NCBI RefSeq assembly: GCF_000021805.1
Contig: NC_011726.1
Span: 3,752,097 to 3,816,096 of the forward strand
DNA length: 64,000 bases
Direction: 5' to 3'
Source: Rippkaea orientalis PCC 8801
GTDB lineage: Bacteria; Cyanobacteriota; Cyanobacteriia; Cyanobacteriales; Microcystaceae
The translations under genes were made by a program, and so were the position numbers. The first letter of the stretch is position 1, and every line of letters starts with the position of its first letter. The notes under the pieces were generated by a model. That model was not told the origin of the DNA and did no database searches. It was given only the letters and a program-made list of their open reading frames with translations. Shown here in pieces: positions 16,590-25,788 of this stretch.

Positions 16590-17381
16590 ATGAAGACAGT
16601 CAACATACTTGATGTAGCCATTCATAATCTCTCTACTCAAGATCTCTTAGAGCGGCTTAACCGCTCAGGGGGTGTTGTGGTGACACCAAATGTCGATCAT
16701 TTGATGAAATTACGGAAAGATTCTGAATTGCAAGAGGTATATCGGCAATCTGACTACCGAGTGTGTGACAGTAAAATTGTTCAATATGCCTCTTTCTTGT
16801 TAGGAACTCCCATTAAGGAGAAAATTTCTGGCTCAGATTTATTCCCGGCATTTTATCAACACAATAAGCATAATCCAGAGACAAAAATATTTTTATTAGG
16901 AGCCCAAGAAGGCATCGCGCAAAAAGCTCAACAGCAAATTAATCAAAAAGTAGGACGGGAAATTATTGTTGATTGTTACTCCCCTTCCTTTGGTTTTGAG
17001 AACAATAAAGAAGAATGCGAGAGAATCTTGGAAAAAATCCGTAATTCGGGAGCAACGGTGGTTGCCGTAGGATTAGGTGCACCTAAACAAGAAAAATGGA
17101 TTAATCACTATAAACATCAGTTGCCCAATGTTCGGATTTTCCTGGCGATCGGAGCAACTATTGACTTTGAAGCCGGCCATAAACCGCGATCGCCCAAATG
17201 GGTTAGTGAAGTTGGACTCGAATGGCTATACCGTCTAGCTTGTGAGCCTAAACGCCTTTGGAAACGGTATTTAATCGAATGTATGCCTTTTTTGTGGTTA
17301 ATTGCACAACAGAAAGCCAAAAACACGATTACCAGACGAATTAAAGTTACTTCTGTATCTGTTGAAGCGCAAAATACTTAG
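16590..17381 (+). CDS. WecG/TagA/CpsF family glycosyltransferase
   Basis: 263 residues of the GT26 family. Diagnostic segments are VVTPNVDHLMKLRKD (the acceptor Thr/Asn-Asp region), YRVCDSKIVQYASFLLGTP, KIFLLGAQEGIAQKA and VGLGAPKQEKWI, followed by the basic C-terminal region GLEWLYRLACEPKRLWKRYL. Such enzymes add ManNAcA, ManNAc or related sugars to lipid-linked acceptors in surface polysaccharide or teichoic-acid-like pathways. The precise sugar cannot be inferred. It is not within a polysaccharide cluster here; neighbours are DUF4079 and tpiA. Confidence 0.87.
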   Translation: MKTVNILDVAIHNLSTQDLLERLNRSGGVVVTPNVDHLMKLRKDSELQEVYRQSDYRVCDSKIVQYASFLLGTPIKEKISGSDLFPAFYQHNKHNPETKIFLLGAQEGIAQKAQQQINQKVGREIIVDCYSPSFGFENNKEECERILEKIRNSGATVVAVGLGAPKQEKWINHYKHQLPNVRIFLAIGATIDFEAGHKPRSPKWVSEVGLEWLYRLACEPKRLWKRYLIECMPFLWLIAQQKAKNTITRRIKVTSVSVEAQNT

Positions 17382-17407
17382 TTTTGTCATGCTCAATTGA
17401 TAATAGA

Positions 17408-17425
17408 GGTCAACGGCTGTTGACC
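17408..17425. terminator. Hairpin GGTCAAC-ggct-GTTGACC, dispersed palindrome
   Basis: A perfect 7-bp stem with a 4-base loop lies between the converging glycosyltransferase and tpiA genes. A near-identical palindrome with an 8-bp stem recurs at 49716-49735, again between the ends of converging genes, so this is probably a mobile or selected terminator-like repeat. Confidence 0.6.
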
Positions 17426-17463
17426 CCTACTGATAGTTATCAATTTATCACCCAATTTTGGGG

Positions 17464-18189
17464 TTAACGATAATTCACAATTCGAGCAAACCCCACTGGA
17501 TCTAAACTCGCTCCACCCACCAAAGCTCCATCAATCTCTGGCTGTGCCATAATCTCATCAATATTGTCGGGTTTGACGGAACCTCCATATTGAATTGTTA
17601 CCGCTTTATTGGTCAGTTGTTCTCGAATAAGTCCAATGACTCGGTTAGCTTCGGAGGCTTCACAGGTATCACCAGTCCCGATCGCCCAGATGGGTTCATA
17701 AGCGATCACTAAATTACGCTGGTCTACATCCACCAAACCGCGCTTAACCTGATTAATAATCACTGTTTCTGTTTCCCCGGCATCCCGTTGAGACTTGGTT
17801 TCCCCCACACAGAGAATGGGGGTTAACCCATGGCGTTGCGCTGCAATCACCCGTAAATTCGCTGTTTCATCCGTTTCTCCGAAATACTGGCGACGTTCAC
17901 TGTGGCCAACCACCACATATTCTACCCCGATTTCTGTCAACATCGCCCCCGCAATTTCTCCTGTGTAGGCTCCGCTATCTTCCCAATGGATATTTTGGGC
18001 TCCCAAACGAATTAAGCCACCATGTAAGCTTTTTGACATGGTTCCCAAGGCAGTAAACGGAGCACAGAGAACCACTCCTCTCGTTTCGTCAGCTTCTTCT
18101 AGCTCTAATTTCAAGACTTGCAAAAACTCCAGAGCTTCGGCCTGTGTTTTGTGCATTTTCCAGTTACCCGCAATGATAATTTTTCCCAC
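17464..18189 (-). CDS. tpiA: Triosephosphate isomerase
   Basis: 241 residues of a TIM barrel: GNWKMHK near the N-terminus (catalytic Lys), [13 protein letters not shown] (catalytic His), the active-site loop [10 protein letters not shown] (catalytic Glu) and YGGSVKPDN and GALVGGASL phosphate-binding segments. It interconverts dihydroxyacetone phosphate and glyceraldehyde 3-phosphate in glycolysis and the Calvin cycle. The start is a GTG at 18187-18189, since [13 protein letters not shown] matches the family N-terminus and no ATG is close. Length is slightly below the common 245-250 residues, normal for cyanobacteria. Confidence 0.95.
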   Translation of the reverse strand: MGKIIIAGNWKMHKTQAEALEFLQVLKLELEEADETRGVVLCAPFTALGTMSKSLHGGLIRLGAQNIHWEDSGAYTGEIAGAMLTEIGVEYVVVGHSERRQYFGETDETANLRVIAAQRHGLTPILCVGETKSQRDAGETETVIINQVKRGLVDVDQRNLVIAYEPIWAIGTGDTCEASEANRVIGLIREQLTNKAVTIQYGGSVKPDNIDEIMAQPEIDGALVGGASLDPVGFARIVNYR

Positions 18190-18250
18190 AGCTATTCTAA
18201 AAAAATTAACTTCAATATCTTTGGCAAACTTCAGTTTAATGCTTTAGGTG

Positions 18251-18317
18251 CATAGTGGGAAGAGGGGAGGGGGAGAGAGGGAGGAGGGGGGAAGGGGAAG
18301 AGAGGGGGATATTTTGA
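18251..18317. repeat. Purine-rich dispersed element
   Basis: An almost pure A/G tract with many GGGG runs (18255-18309) ends in GGGGGATATTTTGACTT. Read on the other strand it is the same AAGTCAAAATATC-plus-C-tract module seen at 7862-7936 and 16400-16448. It lies between the divergent tpiA and peroxiredoxin genes. Confidence 0.6.
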
Positions 18318-18448
18318 CTTTTATTTGTCGTTTTTCTTGGCTGTGTAATTTATAAGATTATCTGTGCACTGATTCTATTTGAGCAATGCTATAATTTTGA
18401 GTACTAATAAGACTCAAAATACTAATAATACTTTATTGTTGGTTAATT

Positions 18449-18985
18449 ATGATGCTAACCTCTACGGATTTTACTGGGTTAATTAATCGGCGGTTTTTTC
18501 AGAATTTTTTACCAATTCCTGCTAGTAACAGCTTAGCTTTGGGCAGTGTAGCTCCTGACTTTAGTTTACCGGATATTACGAATAATCGAACCGTTAAACT
18601 CTCAGATTATCGTAATCAACAACCTATTGTTTTGGCGTTTACTCGTATTTTTACTGAGAAGCAGTATTGTCCTTTTTGTTATCCCCATATTATTAATCTG
18701 AATCAAAATTATGAGCGGTTTATTGAGCAAGGTATTGAAGTTTTAATGATTACCAGTACGGATGCTAAACAAAGTCAAATTGTCGTGAGAGATTTAGGGT
18801 TGAAAATGCCTTTACTAAGTAACCCTGATTGTCGTGTTTTTCGGAGGTATCATACAGGACAAGCTTTAGGGGCTCCGCTTCCGGCTCAATTTGTCTTAGA
18901 TAAAACGGGAAAAATTCAGTATAAACACTTATTTTCATTCTTTGATCATAATGCTAAATTTGATAAATTATTAAAGTTTTTGTGA
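18449..18985 (+). CDS. Peroxiredoxin-like redoxin (AhpC/TSA family)
   Basis: 178 residues with a thioredoxin-fold peroxiredoxin pattern: LGSVAPDFSLPDI, LSDYRNQQPIVLAF, a CPFC motif (about residues 74-77) in the position of the peroxidatic cysteine, and APLPAQFVLDKTGKIQY near the end. The residues before the cysteine (FTRIFTEKQYCPFC) deviate from the standard PxxxTxxC loop and resemble AhpC/TSA subfamilies with a thioredoxin-like C-x-x-C. Substrate is probably a peroxide or a disulfide. The start could be either of two adjacent ATGs (18449, 18452). Only 15 bp separate it from the next gene, so cotranscription is likely. Confidence 0.8.
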   Translation: MMLTSTDFTGLINRRFFQNFLPIPASNSLALGSVAPDFSLPDITNNRTVKLSDYRNQQPIVLAFTRIFTEKQYCPFCYPHIINLNQNYERFIEQGIEVLMITSTDAKQSQIVVRDLGLKMPLLSNPDCRVFRRYHTGQALGAPLPAQFVLDKTGKIQYKHLFSFFDHNAKFDKLLKFL

Positions 18986-19000
18986 TGGAGTCATTGTTAG

Positions 19001-20803
19001 ATGTTAATGGCAGATGAAAAAACATTTGCTAAGTTAAAAACTAAGTATAATGTTTCTCAAGATAATAATTCTGATTTTTTATATTTCATTTTAGCTAAGG
19101 CTGATCTAGATGTTGATTTGCTTAACGACATTGATTTGAATTGGTTAGGCGAGAATAATTTTTTGGAACTTTATCAAATATTGTCCAAAACACAAGAAGA
19201 TAAAGTTAATAAAATCAAAAGTTTTGCCCAGAATAATTTTGCTTCTATTTATAAAAAATATAGTTTTTTGTTTACATCAACTCCTGTTGAATGGTTGGGT
19301 TTTAAACACGATTTCGACCTCAAATATGCTACTAAAGCAATCAGGGGATCAATAGCCTCTATTTTAATCAAACTTGATAGAGAAGGTAACTTAAATCAAG
19401 GGGAAATTAACTATCTTAAATTAAATCGATTGGATGAGTTTAAATTAACTCAATTATTAAATTTTTTAAGCTTAAAAAGAAAGTATAATGTTTGGGACTA
19501 TCCTCATGTTTTACCAGATGATCGCTTATATCATATTCTCAAAAAGATAGATAGTCATATACAGCTAACAGACAAAGATGCTCAATTTATTAAAAATCAT
19601 AACCTCACTAGCGTGTTGGAAATTTATGAATTACAGCAGAAAAAAATTAAAGAAGAATTTAATCAACTCAAGCAAAAATACCAAGCAACAGATTATTTAG
19701 ACAGTTCTCCTAATAGTTTTTTGTTTAAAATCTTAACGAATCTTGAATTGGGTAAATTTTTAGAAGTTAATGAAATTAATTGGTTACAAGCAAATAACCT
19801 GACTGACACTATAAAGATAGCTGATTTGATCGCCTTAAAATTTAAGTATAAGGCAGTTACTAATGAGGATTTATCTTTATCTAGTCATCTATATAAAGTC
19901 CTAAAAAAAATTGATTCTAACATTATTTTACCAGAATCAGATATTAACTTTTTAAAAAAAAGAAAATTAACAGAAATTATCGATCTTGCAATTAACCAAT
20001 ATGCTGATTATCTAATTAATCAAATTCAATTAGGACAAGAATTAGATAAAGCTCAACTAGAATGGATTGATAAACTTGACAGAAAAGACATTATTCAAAG
20101 AGTAAAAATTCAACATTTTATAAAATTAAAGCAAATCTATCAAATTGATGATTTTCGAGATGATTTCTTAGAAATTCCACTGTATTTAATTTTGCAAAAA
20201 TTAGAACAAAATCAACGTTTAGAAGCCCCTGAAATACTTTATTTACAAGAAAATCATATATTTTATTCTAAAATATATGTTTGTTATCACACCATTGAAG
20301 CTCAATTTTACGAAGCTAATTATAAAGAAACGGGCAATAAATGGAATATTCCTAATATTAGTAGTCATTGGCGTAAAGCTGACGAACCTAAAAAAGCTTT
20401 ACAATCAACTGATAATGTAGCCTTAGACAAAATTAAGGAGAATAAATTAAAATCAGCTATTCTAACCACTAGAGGAGGTGCTTTTCGAGATATTAGCGAC
20501 TTAGATAAAGCTGAAGAATGCGCGATGAAAGCCATTGCATTTCAGCCATCTAGCCATCATCCCTATACGTTAATGGGGGCAATTTGCTATGATCGTTATC
20601 AGCATTATGAAGGAGAACAATGGTTTGCAAAAGCCATTGCTAGAGGGGCTTCTCCAGAGTCGATTGATGAAGAAATTAAGAAATCGATAGCGAGGATGGA
20701 AGATAAAGTTAAACGAGATCAACTGATTAAAAAATTGTTGGAAAAAGATCCCAAAAGATATAGTTGGAGTAAGAAATATTTAAGCAAGAAGAAGAATAAA
20801 TAG
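19001..20803 (+). CDS. 600-residue protein with repeated helical units and TPR-like C-terminus, unknown function
   Basis: I do not recognise this family. Residues 9-61, 156-212, 220-277, 278-333 and 373-425 are copies of a unit of about 55 residues with the pattern F..LK.KY....D......LY.IL.K.D....L...DI.WL...NL...I.I; a diverged copy covers 113-155. Each unit is predicted helical, like a solenoid. Residues about 455-550 contain a TPR-like pair (WRKADEPKKAL, RGGAFRDISDLDKAEECAMK, AICYDRYQHYEGEQWFAKAI), and the tail is very basic (YLSKKKNK). No enzymatic motif or membrane segment is seen. GGAG at 18987-18990 supports the ATG at 19001. It follows the peroxiredoxin gene by 15 bp. Confidence 0.7.
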   Translation: MLMADEKTFAKLKTKYNVSQDNNSDFLYFILAKADLDVDLLNDIDLNWLGENNFLELYQILSKTQEDKVNKIKSFAQNNFASIYKKYSFLFTSTPVEWLGFKHDFDLKYATKAIRGSIASILIKLDREGNLNQGEINYLKLNRLDEFKLTQLLNFLSLKRKYNVWDYPHVLPDDRLYHILKKIDSHIQLTDKDAQFIKNHNLTSVLEIYELQQKKIKEEFNQLKQKYQATDYLDSSPNSFLFKILTNLELGKFLEVNEINWLQANNLTDTIKIADLIALKFKYKAVTNEDLSLSSHLYKVLKKIDSNIILPESDINFLKKRKLTEIIDLAINQYADYLINQIQLGQELDKAQLEWIDKLDRKDIIQRVKIQHFIKLKQIYQIDDFRDDFLEIPLYLILQKLEQNQRLEAPEILYLQENHIFYSKIYVCYHTIEAQFYEANYKETGNKWNIPNISSHWRKADEPKKALQSTDNVALDKIKENKLKSAILTTRGGAFRDISDLDKAEECAMKAIAFQPSSHHPYTLMGAICYDRYQHYEGEQWFAKAIARGASPESIDEEIKKSIARMEDKVKRDQLIKKLLEKDPKRYSWSKKYLSKKKNK

Positions 20804-20857
20804 AACAAAGTATTTTTGTGGGCAATGTCCATCCTATGTTTATTTATAACCACCTAT

Positions 20858-22063
20858 TTAGTTTAATTTTTGTTCTAGTTTACGACTTGCCCAAGACATC
20901 GAATAACAAAATATCCAATAAATAACCGCAATAAATAGATAAACTTCTCCGTAGCGTCCAATAAATTTAGGGTTGGCTAAAATCGATTGAGAAATACCGA
21001 GTAAATCCACTAATCCAACAATTGCCAGAAGTGAAGTATCTTTAAATAAACTAATAAATTGACCGACAATACTGGGAATAACGGCTTTTAAAGCTTGGGG
21101 TAATACAATAAATATTAACACAAAAATGGGGTTTAATCCTAACGCTTTGGCTGCTTCTATTTGTCCTTTAGGAACTGATTGTAACCCCCCTCGGACGTTT
21201 TCTGCTAAATAGGCAGCACTAAATAGGGTAAATCCTGCGATCGCACGAATAACTCGATCAGGACGACTTCCTACAGGTAAAATTAAGGGTAACATAATTT
21301 GAGCCATAAACAGAATACCAATTAAGGGTAAACCTCGAATGACTTCAATATAAGCAATTGATAACCAACGAATAACGTTGAGAGAACTTTGTCTTCCTAA
21401 AGCTAATAAAATTCCAAAGGGAAAAGAGAGAACAATACTCACAATTGCTGTTAATAAAGTAAGAATTAATCCACTGAAATTATCTAATTTAACGGTTTCT
21501 AAAAAGAGTCCTCCTTGTAGTAACCAAAGAAGCACAAAAAAAGTGATTAACCAGCACAATCCTAACCAATTTCCTAAACCCTGTATTCTCTGTCCTAATT
21601 TTTGTCCTACCCACGCATTAAACACTAATAAAATTAACATTCCCAGTAATAATAAACTGGACTGAATACTAATAGGAATAGCCAGTAAAGCAAAAATAAC
21701 GCCTAGACTGGTTAAAAGGGTTAAATTAACTCGATTAAATAACCTAAGATTTCGTGCTAAAATTCCCCAAGATAATCCAGATAAACTAACAATAATTGCT
21801 AAACTTAACCAAGCACGCCACAGTAAGTTAGTGGGGTATCTTCCTACAAAAAAAAGGCTTAAATTGCTTTCAATTACTGCCCATTGTGCTTGTGTGAAAG
21901 TCCAACTAATTAAAATTGAACCTATCCAATAGAGAAAGAGAAGACTTACAATAGTTAAACAACTATTATACCAGGTACTAAAAAGATTTTTTTGAATCCA
22001 ATTTAAAGGATTTATTTTATCAACAGGAGGAAAATGAGACGTTGAAGAAACTGAGTTAGGCAT
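20858..22063 (-). CDS. natH: Polar amino-acid ABC transporter permease, AapM/BztC/NatH type
   Basis: 401 residues, with about eight transmembrane helices. The conserved permease core is in the C-terminal half: FGILLALGRQS, a YIEVIRGLPLIGILF segment, and the EAA loop EAAKALGLNPIFVLIFIVLPQAL that contacts the ATPase. The long N-terminal part with extra helices is typical of the AapM/BztC subgroup, called NatH in cyanobacteria, where it works with NatF (binding protein), NatG (second permease) and BgtA (ATPase). None of those partners lies in this window, so it is encoded alone here. Likely substrates are acidic and neutral polar amino acids. Confidence 0.83.
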   Translation of the reverse strand: MPNSVSSTSHFPPVDKINPLNWIQKNLFSTWYNSCLTIVSLLFLYWIGSILISWTFTQAQWAVIESNLSLFFVGRYPTNLLWRAWLSLAIIVSLSGLSWGILARNLRLFNRVNLTLLTSLGVIFALLAIPISIQSSLLLLGMLILLVFNAWVGQKLGQRIQGLGNWLGLCWLITFFVLLWLLQGGLFLETVKLDNFSGLILTLLTAIVSIVLSFPFGILLALGRQSSLNVIRWLSIAYIEVIRGLPLIGILFMAQIMLPLILPVGSRPDRVIRAIAGFTLFSAAYLAENVRGGLQSVPKGQIEAAKALGLNPIFVLIFIVLPQALKAVIPSIVGQFISLFKDTSLLAIVGLVDLLGISQSILANPKFIGRYGEVYLFIAVIYWIFCYSMSWASRKLEQKLN

Positions 22064-22104
22064 TGGATAATTAATATTGAATGAGTCAGAAGTTCAAACT
22101 TAGA

Positions 22105-24384
22105 TTAAAGCATTAATTTGGGTTTAAAGTGACGCAATCTCAAGGCATTAGTCACAACAGAAACTGAACTAAATGCCATGGCTGCACCCGCAATCATGGG
22201 ATTTAGTAACCAACCGAATAAAGGATATAAAATTCCGGCAGCAATCGGAATCCCTAAAATATTATAGACATAGGCAAAAAAGAGATTTTGACGGATATTT
22301 TTCATGGTAGCATGACTCAGTTCAATGGCTGTTACAATACCGCGTAAATCACCAGAAATTAACGTTAAATCACTGGCTGCGATCGCTACATCTGTTCCTG
22401 TGCCAATAGCGATTCCTATATCTGCTTGTGCCAAAGCTGGTGCGTCGTTAATTCCATCGCCTACCATGGCAACAATTTTATGCTTTTGTTGTCGATTTTT
22501 CCTCTCTTGTTGAATGGATTGAATAATACTTGCTTTTTGATCGGGACGAACTTCGGCAAACACTCTTTGAATACCAACTTCTGAGGCAATAGCTTCTGCT
22601 GTTTTCTGGTTATCTCCTGTTAACATAATTACTTCTAAACCCATGTTTTTTAAGGCTTTAACGGCAACGTGAGAAGAAGGTTTAATAGCATCGGCTATGG
22701 CAATTAATCCTGCGATTTTGCCATCAATAGCAATCCAAGCGGTTGTTTTTGCTTCGCTTTCCCATTGTTGACGTTTTGATTGTAATTGATCGGTGTTAAT
22801 TTTTAACCCATCCATCCATCTTTGTGTTCCAATTTGGATCAATTTTCCTAATACTTTGCCTTGAACTCCCATTCCTGCCATTGCTTCAAATTGAGTGACA
22901 TTAGGTAAAGGTATTTTCACTCCTTGAAATTGAGCGTACTTAACAATAGCTTCGGCTAGAGGATGTTCTGAATTTTTTTCAACCGCAGCCACTAACGTTA
23001 ATAGTTCAATTTCGTTATGATTGGCAATTCCATTGACAGTTATATAGTTAGTCACACTCGGTTTGCCTTGGGTTATTGTTCCGGTTTTATCACAAACAAT
23101 AGTATTAACTTTGTGAGCTAACTCTAGACTTTCAGAAGCTTTAATTAATATACCATGTTCTGCGCCTTTTCCTATTCCTACCATAATAGAAGTCGGTGTT
23201 GCTAAGCCTAAAGCGCAGGGACAAGCAATAATTAAAACCCCGATAGTAGTAATCATAGCAAGGGTGATATTTCCTATCGTATTAACCCAAATAATGAAGG
23301 TTAAAATAGCCACAAAAATTACGGCTGGAACAAACCATCCTGTTACTTGATCGGCTAATTTTTGAATGGGTGCTTTACTGCCTTGAGCATCTTGTACTAA
23401 CTTGACAATTTGAGCTAAAACCGTATCTTTTCCTACTTTTGTTGCTTGAAATTGAAAACTTCCTGTTTTATTAATTGTTGCACCAATTACCTCATCTTTT
23501 GGTTGTTTTTTGACTGGAATAGGTTCTCCTGTTACCATCGATTCATCAATGGAAGATTCCCCTTCTATCACTTCGCCATCAACGGGTATTTTTTCCCCTG
23601 GACGCACTAAAATAATATCCCCAACAACGACTTCTTCAATGGGAAGATCCAACTCTTGTTGATGACGAATTACTCTAGCGGTTTTTGGCTGTAAACCAAT
23701 TAGCTGACGAATCGCTTCTGAGGTTTTTCCTTTTGCCCGATTTTCGAGTAATCTTCCCAATAAAATTAAGGTAATAATCACAGATGCTGTTTCATAATAA
23801 ACATCTGCATGAATGCCTTGAGAATGCAAAATATTGGGGAAAAGTGTGACAAATAAAGAGTAGAAATAAGCCACACTGGTTCCTAAACTCACTAACGTAT
23901 TCATATCGGCAGTGCGACGTTTAAACGCTTTCCATCCCCCCACTAAAAAAGTTTTTCCACACCAAAATTGTACGGGAGTGGTTAAAATTAATTGGAACCA
24001 AGGATTATGTAACCAAGTTGGGATAAAAAATAGGTGTACTCCTGTCATCATAGGTAATGTACCTAGAATTAAAATAATACTAATAACTGCTCCCAAAATG
24101 ACTTTATTGGTTAACTCTTTTTGCTCAGCTTCTCTGATTTTTTTTTCTTGATCTACTTCCTCTTGGTTATCATTAAGAGGAAAAGCGTTATATCCTGCTT
24201 TAATAATTGCCTGTTGAATTAGGGATAAGTTAGTAACGCTTTGGTCATAGGTAACGGTTGCTTGAGATAAGGCAAAATTGACATTTCCTTGACTAACTCC
24301 TTCAATTTTTTGCAGAACTCTTTCAATGGTTGATGCACATCCAGCACAACTCATTCCTTGTAGTCTTAAATGACAAGTTTCCAT
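22105..24384 (-). CDS. copA: Cu+-translocating P1B-type ATPase
   Basis: 759 residues. One N-terminal heavy-metal-associated domain with GMSCAGC (C13, C16), eight membrane helices, TGE actuator motif ([11 protein letters not shown]), the CPC metal site [15 protein letters not shown], the phosphorylation motif DKTGTIT, HP motif (SEHPLAEAI) and GDGINDAPA. The last helices contain [11 protein letters not shown] and [15 protein letters not shown], the signature of Cu+ (P1B-1) pumps. Its genomic setting beside copper resistance genes and downstream of a MerR regulator (54-bp gap, same strand) fits copper export from the cytosol rather than thylakoid import, although PacS/CtaA-like roles cannot be excluded. 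Confidence 0.92.
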   Translation of the reverse strand: METCHLRLQGMSCAGCASTIERVLQKIEGVSQGNVNFALSQATVTYDQSVTNLSLIQQAIIKAGYNAFPLNDNQEEVDQEKKIREAEQKELTNKVILGAVISIILILGTLPMMTGVHLFFIPTWLHNPWFQLILTTPVQFWCGKTFLVGGWKAFKRRTADMNTLVSLGTSVAYFYSLFVTLFPNILHSQGIHADVYYETASVIITLILLGRLLENRAKGKTSEAIRQLIGLQPKTARVIRHQQELDLPIEEVVVGDIILVRPGEKIPVDGEVIEGESSIDESMVTGEPIPVKKQPKDEVIGATINKTGSFQFQATKVGKDTVLAQIVKLVQDAQGSKAPIQKLADQVTGWFVPAVIFVAILTFIIWVNTIGNITLAMITTIGVLIIACPCALGLATPTSIMVGIGKGAEHGILIKASESLELAHKVNTIVCDKTGTITQGKPSVTNYITVNGIANHNEIELLTLVAAVEKNSEHPLAEAIVKYAQFQGVKIPLPNVTQFEAMAGMGVQGKVLGKLIQIGTQRWMDGLKINTDQLQSKRQQWESEAKTTAWIAIDGKIAGLIAIADAIKPSSHVAVKALKNMGLEVIMLTGDNQKTAEAIASEVGIQRVFAEVRPDQKASIIQSIQQERKNRQQKHKIVAMVGDGINDAPALAQADIGIAIGTGTDVAIAASDLTLISGDLRGIVTAIELSHATMKNIRQNLFFAYVYNILGIPIAAGILYPLFGWLLNPMIAGAAMAFSSVSVVTNALRLRHFKPKLML

Positions 24385-24438
24385 GATAGTAAATAGTAAA
24401 TAGTTAACAATAATCAGTAATCAGTAATACCCTAAGTT

Positions 24439-24885
24439 TTAAGGAGTATTGTGTTCAGAATTTAACGACACACTCGAAATTAAAGGACAGATTTCTGCTG
24501 AACTGGACTGAAGATGGGGATGAATTATCCAATCAGTACGATATCCCTCTAGTTCAGATTTAAAAAGCGTCATTTGCTTGATTTTTATCTCTAGCTCTTC
24601 TATCTTATGATCTAGTAATGTTTGGACTAAATGACAAGGAGTTTCACCGCGATCGCGGACATCCAAAATTTGCTTAATTTCTTCTAGGGTAAAGCCAATT
24701 GCTTGCGCTTTTTTAATAAATTCTACTTGCTGAGTGGCTTGTTGACTGTAATAACGGTAGCCATTTTCACCTCTGGTCACAGGTTCTAGAAGACCTAAAT
24801 CGCTGTAATAACGTAAATTCCCCACAGATAATCCTGTTTGTTGAGCGAGTTCGCCAATTTTGAGATAAGATGATGTGTTCATCAT
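24439..24885 (-). CDS. MerR-family metal-responsive regulator
   Basis: 148 residues. The N-terminal winged helix (LKIGELAQQTGLSVGNLRYYSDLGLLEPVTRGENGYRYYS) is typical MerR, and the dimerisation helix follows (TLEEIKQILDVRDRGETPCHLVQTLLDHKI). Cysteines at TPCHL (about residue 83) and in the C-terminal EICPLIS could form the metal site, resembling the CueR/ZntR group in spacing but with a different tail. A promoter with a 20-bp spacer lies immediately upstream (24918-24949), the distorted promoter type MerR proteins activate. Likely senses copper and controls its own operon with copA and the OB-fold gene. Confidence 0.87.
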   Translation of the reverse strand: MMNTSSYLKIGELAQQTGLSVGNLRYYSDLGLLEPVTRGENGYRYYSQQATQQVEFIKKAQAIGFTLEEIKQILDVRDRGETPCHLVQTLLDHKIEELEIKIKQMTLFKSELEGYRTDWIIHPHLQSSSAEICPLISSVSLNSEHNTP

Positions 24886-24917
24886 GACAGATGTGTTTGC
24901 TATTTCCTAATGCCTGT

Positions 24918-24949
24918 AGTGTAAACTCTCTAGTAGACTGTAGAGTCAA
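24918..24949 (-). promoter_or_regulatory. MerR-type promoter and operator upstream of merR-copA
   Basis: On the minus strand TTGACT (24944-24949) and TACACT (24918-24923) are separated by 20 bp, longer than the standard 17 and characteristic of MerR-activated promoters. The spacer carries the imperfect dyad ACTCT...AGAGT (24925-24946). The same 19-bp dyad core recurs at 25797-25819 with about 15 of 19 bases matching. Confidence 0.8.
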
Positions 24950-24997
24950 GACCCAAATAAAACTCAATCCAATTTGAGGAGAATCAAGAGGATTTCG

Positions 24998-25132
24998 TCT
25001 TAGAGACTGTTTGCTGACGCGGTGACAAGTTTTGTAGAGTGGCAAAGTTTCCTACTTTACGCGTAGTCCAGATCAATCTCTGATTTGCCGACCCTAGCGT
25101 CTTAAGATTTTGTTGATCAACAGTCTCTAAGA
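24998..25132. repeat. 14-bp inverted repeat pair in the merR intergenic region
   Basis: TCTTAGAGACTGTT at 24998-25011 has an exact inverted partner, AACAGTCTCTAAGA, at 25119-25132. The 107 bases between contain no reading frame. It may be a remnant of a small mobile element or a transcriptional feature between the OB-fold gene and merR; there is no target duplication that I can see. Confidence 0.55.
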
Positions 25133-25143
25133 TAGATAAAGTT

Positions 25144-25749
25144 CTATGGATTGACTGGATTTGTTCTCCAACCATGCCACATCGGAACACCGTTGTTATC
25201 TCTTAGTATTAAGGTCATGTTTCCTTTTTTCACCGAAGCAGCCATTATTGCAGGTTTTCCAGCAAAATTAACGTTTGACCCTGTTACTTCAATGGTGTCT
25301 TTAGGTTGAATCTGAACATCTTGGTTTTGGAGATACCAAGTAGGACCTAAATGAACATCCAAAGTTTGATTGTCTTTCGTTCTCAATGTTAGGTGCATCC
25401 CTCCAGACATTCCATTTGTTGGCGTAAAATTATCTACCTTGACGACTTCACCACGAACGGTTGTGACACTTTTGAGGTTATACATTCTGCCGTATTGGGA
25501 ATGACTTCCCCAACCGCCACTTCCGTGCCAACCTGTACCCATCATTCCCCCCTGTTGCGCCATCCATTGATGATGTTGCTGATAGGTTTGAGAATTAGCG
25601 GGAGTATTCCAACAAGGAATGACATTAGATTGAGATATCGGTTTTGGTGAAGCGTTCTGAGCCATAAGAGGAATAGAACTTAAGGTTAGTAGGGTAATAC
25701 CTGCTAAAGCAACACTTTGAACGGTTTTATTAGCTAGGTTGATTTTCAT
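25144..25749 (-). CDS. Secreted His/Met/Gly-rich protein with OB-fold-like domain
   Basis: 201 residues. An N-terminal signal peptide (about 1-30, SIPLMAQ) precedes a region rich in His, Met, Trp and Gly (QQHHQWMAQQGGMMGTGWHG and following), then a beta-rich region (about 90-190: SVTTVRGEVVKVDNFTP, LHLGPTWYLQNQ, DTIEVTGSNVNFAGKP, LRDNNGVPMWHGW) that resembles OB-fold periplasmic proteins found in metal-handling clusters. The His/Met-rich stretch is a candidate Cu(I) binding site. A MerR-type operator lies about 40 bases upstream. Function not established. Confidence 0.7.
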   Translation of the reverse strand: MKINLANKTVQSVALAGITLLTLSSIPLMAQNASPKPISQSNVIPCWNTPANSQTYQQHHQWMAQQGGMMGTGWHGSGGWGSHSQYGRMYNLKSVTTVRGEVVKVDNFTPTNGMSGGMHLTLRTKDNQTLDVHLGPTWYLQNQDVQIQPKDTIEVTGSNVNFAGKPAIMAASVKKGNMTLILRDNNGVPMWHGWRTNPVNP

Positions 25750-25788
25750 TTTTCCACACTCCCAGTTTTCAACCTTTCTTCTATTTCT

